From NCBI RefSeq assembly GCF_041820985.1, contig NZ_JBGUAU010000018.1:56151-120150 (forward strand): a stretch of 64,000 nucleotides of DNA. Direction: 5' to 3'. Below the pieces are notes generated by a model. The model was not told the DNA's origin. It worked only from the letters and a program-made list of their open reading frames with translations, and did no database searches. This document shows, one piece after another, positions 60,763 through 64,000 of this stretch. The stretch comes from Evansella sp041820985 (GTDB lineage: Bacteria > Bacillota > Bacilli > Bacillales > Salisediminibacteriaceae). Every line of letters starts with the position of its first letter. Position 1 is the stretch's first letter. Position numbers and translations under genes: made by a program.

Positions 60763-61548
60763 ATGAATGATACAAGTCTTACACTGCCTATTCGAAAAGG
60801 AAAACCAAGAGATACTGGACTGACCATTTTAATAGATAATGGACTTCCTATTCAGTTTTTTTTGGACACAATAAATAGTTCCTCAGAATATATTGACTTT
60901 ATTAAGTTTGGTTGGGGAACATCAATTATTACAAAACATTTACCTAAAAAAATACATTGTTTAAATGAAAATAAAGTGAACTACTTTTTCGGAGGTACGT
61001 TGTTTGAGAAGTATGTTGATCAAGGGAAAACAGATGATTTTTACCAATATTGCAAAACACACGAATGTTCGTTTATAGAAATATCCAACGGAACAATACC
61101 GATGACAAATAAAGAAAAAGCTACTTACATTCGTGATTTTTCACAAGAGTTTCATGTCATTAGTGAAGTTGGGCGAAAAGATGGGATAGAATCTGATAAA
61201 CATACTTCATCCGATTGGATTGAATTTATTCAAGAGGACTTTGAATCAGGTGCATATAAAGTGATAACTGAAACGAGAGAAGGAGGAACTGGTGGAATAT
61301 GTACAAGAAGTGGTGATATTAAATTTGAAATTCTAGAAAGTATTTTTTCTTCTTCCATTTCTCTAGATAAAGTTATTTTTGAAGCACCCACAAAGAATCT
61401 TCAAGCTCTATTTATTAATGAACTGGGTCCAAATGTAAACTTAGCGAATATACCATTCTCAGACACGATCCCCTTAGAGACATTACGATTAGGGTTACGT
61501 TCTGATACATTTCATATGGTGAAGAAAGTTGGGGAGGTATTGAGATGA
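60763..61548 (+). CDS. yitD: Phosphosulfolactate synthase (ComA/YitD family)
   Basis: 261 aa TIM-barrel. Adds sulfite to phosphoenolpyruvate to give phosphosulfolactate. Family blocks: KPRDTGLTILIDNGLP near residues 14-29, IDFIKFGWGTS near 45-55, NYFFGGTLFEKY near 74-85, ISNGTIPM near 109-116 and VISEVGRKD near 133-141. In B. subtilis the homologue yitD is needed for sulfolactate, stored in spores. The usual phosphatase partner (ComB/YitC) is not adjacent; a VOC protein is fused by overlap instead. Confidence 0.88.
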   Translation: MNDTSLTLPIRKGKPRDTGLTILIDNGLPIQFFLDTINSSSEYIDFIKFGWGTSIITKHLPKKIHCLNENKVNYFFGGTLFEKYVDQGKTDDFYQYCKTHECSFIEISNGTIPMTNKEKATYIRDFSQEFHVISEVGRKDGIESDKHTSSDWIEFIQEDFESGAYKVITETREGGTGGICTRSGDIKFEILESIFSSSISLDKVIFEAPTKNLQALFINELGPNVNLANIPFSDTIPLETLRLGLRSDTFHMVKKVGEVLR

Positions 61549-61943
61549 GAGAAACAAATAAAGTATTTCACCTAGCAGTTCCGTGTAAAGACTTAGATGA
61601 GACATCTGATTTTTATGAAAAATTAGGCTGTAGGCTTGCTCGGAAGTACAATGATCGAGTTACATTTGATTTTTTTGGCGATCAACTTGTTTGTCATTTA
61701 AATCCCGAGAAAATTGATGAAAAACCATCTATGTATCCAAGACATTACGGCATAACCTTTACAGATTTAGAAGAATTTAATTCGTGTTTAGAGTTAGCTA
61801 AAAAGAAAGAACTGCCTTTTTTCCAAGAAAAAATGATCCGTTTCAAAGGAAAACGAGAAGAACATATTACATTCTTCTTAATAGATCCATCCAATAACCT
61901 TTTGGAATTCAAATATTATCATGACATTTCTATGGTTTATTAA
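61545..61943 (+). CDS. VOC-superfamily (glyoxalase/dioxygenase-like) protein
   Basis: 132 aa, one VOC domain. FHLAVPCKDLDETSDFYEKLGCRLARKY near residues 8-35 is the first beta-alpha-beta module, and HITFFLIDPSNNLLEFKYY near 108-126 the last, with a metal-ligand-type His at residue 9 and Glu in LEFK. It overlaps the upstream gene by 4 nt (ATGA), so both are made together. Substrate unknown; possibly acts on the product of the synthase. Confidence 0.83.
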   Translation: MRETNKVFHLAVPCKDLDETSDFYEKLGCRLARKYNDRVTFDFFGDQLVCHLNPEKIDEKPSMYPRHYGITFTDLEEFNSCLELAKKKELPFFQEKMIRFKGKREEHITFFLIDPSNNLLEFKYYHDISMVY

Positions 61944-61969
61944 TGGAAGAATTTCATATTTGTACCGAG

Positions 61970-62003
61970 AAGACACTAGAAAATCTCTTTCCTAGTGTCT
62001 TTA
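61970..62003 (+). terminator. Terminator after the VOC gene
   Basis: AAGACACTAG and CTAGTGTCTT form a 10-bp stem with a 12-nt loop, then TATATT. Confidence 0.8.
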
Positions 62004-62112
62004 TATTACCTTCTTCTTTTCATACCATTTAGTAAATATATCTTTAAGTGCATATTTTTCTTACATAAAGAAAAACTTAGAGAGTAATACTGGAAATTCA
62101 TAGGAGGATAAC

Positions 62113-62706
62113 ATGAGTACTTTATCTTACATACGAAACTTAATTACCGATCCTAACATTGCATCCATTACCCCGACTTCTTCTTGGGGAGTAAAGAGGG
62201 TTTGTAAAGACATTGATTTCGATGTTCGTAATTGCATCGTTGAATATGGCCCTGGAACAGGAGTGTTTACAAAATTTTTACTTTCGCATTTAACACCAGA
62301 TTCGAAATTAATACTCGTTGAAAAAAATCCTAATTTCGTGTCTATACTAAACAAATGCTTTCAACAATTTGATAATGTTTTGATTTATAATGAAAGTGCC
62401 GAATGCGTGGATGATATTCTAACAGATTGTGGGGAAAAGGAAGCGAACTATATCCTTTCTGGCATCCCATTTTCCTTTTTTAGCGATCAATTAAGAGATG
62501 ATATTATCTCAAAAACATATTCCATTTTACGAGATGGAGGACATTTTTTACCTTATCAAACATTCTTTCAAAAAGATTCACATTTAAAAAGCTACTTAAT
62601 GAAATATTTCGAAGTTGTGGAAGACAATTATTTTCTAAGAAATATACCTCCAATGCGTACTTATAAGGCAAAGAAAGAAACCAACGCAGGAATCAAGACT
62701 AGTTAG
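62113..62706 (+). CDS. SAM-dependent methyltransferase (phospholipid N-methyltransferase/KsgA-like fold)
   Basis: 197 aa. VEYGPGTGVFTKFLL near residues 42-56 is the SAM motif, VEKNPNFV near 73 the acidic end of beta-2, and SGIPFSFF near 118-125 fills the motif-IV place (NPPF/NLPY type). The N-terminus (ASITPTSSWGVKRVC) is typical of PmtA-like enzymes. TAGGAGG before the ATG. Substrate uncertain: lipid head group or other. Confidence 0.8.
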   Translation: MSTLSYIRNLITDPNIASITPTSSWGVKRVCKDIDFDVRNCIVEYGPGTGVFTKFLLSHLTPDSKLILVEKNPNFVSILNKCFQQFDNVLIYNESAECVDDILTDCGEKEANYILSGIPFSFFSDQLRDDIISKTYSILRDGGHFLPYQTFFQKDSHLKSYLMKYFEVVEDNYFLRNIPPMRTYKAKKETNAGIKTS

Positions 62707-62930
62707 CATAGTTGAAATAAGCGGAAGGCCACGAACTCCAGTGGGAGGCAGAGCAGGGGATCGAGACACCCTAGCGACATAGTCAGTCGTGAAGGTGGCT
62801 CGGCCAGCTACCTACTCCAAACAGGAACGCGAACTGGCTGAAGAGAATGCAATACAGACCAACAAAGGTAGTATTCCTTATAGTAAAAGGTCCAAGTGAC
62901 AAGCGTATTTTCAGTAGACATCATACTATA
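62705..62930. repeat. Family B repeat, long copy
   Basis: Begins AAATAAGCGGAAGGCCACGAACTCCAGTGGGA, here in pieces, then GGCTGAAGAGAATGCAATAC, CCAACAAAGGTAGTATTCCTT and CAAGCGTATTTTCAGTAG. 339-bp gap 62707-63045; the part after 62930 is A/T rich and leads to the next gene. Confidence 0.6.
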
Positions 62931-63045
62931 TGAGAAGTAATGAATCCCCCTCTTTGCTTTATGTAACAAATCCCACAAATTACATTTTACATAGCATCAA
63001 AATTCCTTTACACTTTGATAATACGTTGATAAAGGAGGAGATAAT

Positions 63046-63909
63046 TTGATATTATACTTTTCTTTCATTCTAGTTGTTTTTATTTATTACATGTTTTATA
63101 TAGCAAACAAAAATACTTTTCAAATAAATACTAATCTCATTACCCCGTTTCCCGTTCAAGATGGTTCTCCTAATTCGGAACCACTTCGTGTGCTGCAATT
63201 ATCAGATCTACACTTAGAACATATATCAATTTCACCTGAAAAACTTTTTCAAACTTTAAAAAAGCAACGAATTGATCTTATTGCAATTACTGGTGATTTT
63301 CTAGATCGTCCTAAATCCATTCCTAAACTTACTTCTTACTTACGCATACTACAACAACTACAACCGAAATACGGAACGTACGCTGTATTAGGTAACCATG
63401 ACTACAAGTTAAAAAATATGCATTTAAAAGAATTAAAACGTGTATTAAAACACTATGATATAATGTTGTTACAGAACGAAAATCAACAAATATACGTTAA
63501 CGGAGTCTTAATTCATCTTATTGGAATTGATGATCATCACTCAAAAAAACATAATCTTAAAAAATCGTTTGAAGGAATTACTGAAAAAGATATTTTTCGC
63601 CTAGTTTTAACTCACGATCCAAATGTTGTTTTCCAAATGAAAGATTTTGATTTCGATTATTTATTATCAGGACACTTTCATGGTGGACAAATATGTTGGC
63701 CTAAACCATATCATTTACGCAAGTTCGGAAAACTAGTTAAATTAAACTTAATTAAAGGACTTATTCACTATGATGGAAAAGTCTTTTATATTAATGAAGG
63801 TCTAGGTCAAACAGGTATAAATATTCGAGTAGGGAGCAGGCCAGAGATAACAATTCACGACATTTATCTCCCTTCTAGCAGAGAGAATGTATTAGAAAAA
63901 GTCATCTAA
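63046..63909 (+). CDS. Calcineurin-like metallophosphoesterase with N-terminal membrane anchor
   Basis: 287 aa. N-terminal helix (1-20). Metal-binding motifs in order: LQLSDLHLE near residues 49-57, TGDFLDR near 79-85, LGNHDYK near 114-120, LTHDPN near 185-190 and SGHFHGGQ near 205-212. Belongs to the YkuE/YkoQ group, whose members act on lipids such as UDP-diacylglucosamine-like or other phosphoesters. TTG 63046 after AAAGGAGGAG. Followed by a strong terminator. Confidence 0.9.
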   Translation: MILYFSFILVVFIYYMFYIANKNTFQINTNLITPFPVQDGSPNSEPLRVLQLSDLHLEHISISPEKLFQTLKKQRIDLIAITGDFLDRPKSIPKLTSYLRILQQLQPKYGTYAVLGNHDYKLKNMHLKELKRVLKHYDIMLLQNENQQIYVNGVLIHLIGIDDHHSKKHNLKKSFEGITEKDIFRLVLTHDPNVVFQMKDFDFDYLLSGHFHGGQICWPKPYHLRKFGKLVKLNLIKGLIHYDGKVFYINEGLGQTGINIRVGSRPEITIHDIYLPSSRENVLEKVI

Positions 63910-63952
63910 GACAAAATTTACATGACGTGACACTTTACAAAGGCAAAGAACT

Positions 63953-64000
63953 GCACATAAATTGTTGGACAAAAACTAACAATTTATGTGCGTTTTTTTT
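63953..64000 (+). terminator. Terminator after the metallophosphoesterase gene
   Basis: GCACATAAATTGTT and AACAATTTATGTGC form a 14-bp perfect stem followed by eight T at the window end. Confidence 0.92.

Noticed and set aside
1..64000. CRISPR array, tRNA or rRNA genes, prophage or transposase genes
   Set aside because: No regularly spaced repeats, cloverleaf or rRNA sequences and no phage or transposase protein were seen; the repeats found are short and dispersed.

Overview
The window is a low-GC Firmicute chromosome segment, from an endospore-forming member of the Bacillaceae. Evidence: comEA-comEB-comEC with divergent comER, the yqeH-aroE-yhbY-nadD-yqeK-rsfS-yqeM block, sda, an uninterrupted sigK, a Spo0E-like gene, a seven-gene Mrp antiporter and G-rich Shine-Dalgarno sites with frequent TTG/GTG starts. 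No rRNA, tRNA, CRISPR array, transposase or prophage gene is seen. The species cannot be named from sequence alone.

Layout. 1-9.6 kb: the 5' part of comEC (runs off the left edge), comEB, comEA, comER, then the minus-strand ribosome/NAD/shikimate cluster ending at yqeH, and sda behind a cluster of DnaA boxes. 10.2-15.9 kb: mrpABCDEFG. 16.0-20.0 kb: glycolate oxidase glcF/glcD with a CdaR-type regulator. 20.0-24.1 kb: psd and pssA (divergent) and a DHH-CBS-nucleotidyltransferase fusion. 24.2-28.7 kb: a TetR regulator, deoD, a small membrane protein, an ArsP-like permease with its ArsR repressor, and sigK. 29.2-32.2 kb: a c-di-AMP riboswitch and a Ktr K+ channel regulatory subunit, then an orphan trehalose PTS gene with a full TreR/CRE-like promoter. 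32.6-43.3 kb: Spo0E-like protein, plsY, a drug/metabolite transporter, a GAF-PAS-GGDEF-EAL protein, membrane proteins, a DUF1287 protein, two tiny Cys-pair genes, an SRPBCC protein, DUF4870 and a TraB-type protein. 43.4-48.8 kb: MFS efflux, MarR, a half-size FAD protein, aspartase and a double-psi beta-barrel protein. 49.0-55.1 kb: an RND exporter (SwrC-like) and a two-component system. 55.5-64 kb: DUF3189, an HD hydrolase, an AIM24-family protein, a Nat-type ABC exporter, a phosphosulfolactate synthase/VOC pair, a methyltransferase and a metallophosphoesterase.

How parts connect. Two distant loci (27.5-27.9 kb and 40.5-41.0 kb) share the 16-bp palindrome ATCAA-N6-TTGAT in the same order: site, promoter, site, gene 1, site, gene 2. 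This predicts one ArsR-type regulon that contains two undescribed small Cys-pair proteins. The swrC-like gene and the adjacent response-regulator gene both have TATGAAC-N4-TATGAAC upstream, which suggests that the two-component system controls the pump and itself. Intergenic gaps are full of short non-coding repeats in four families, at least two of which have inverted ends.
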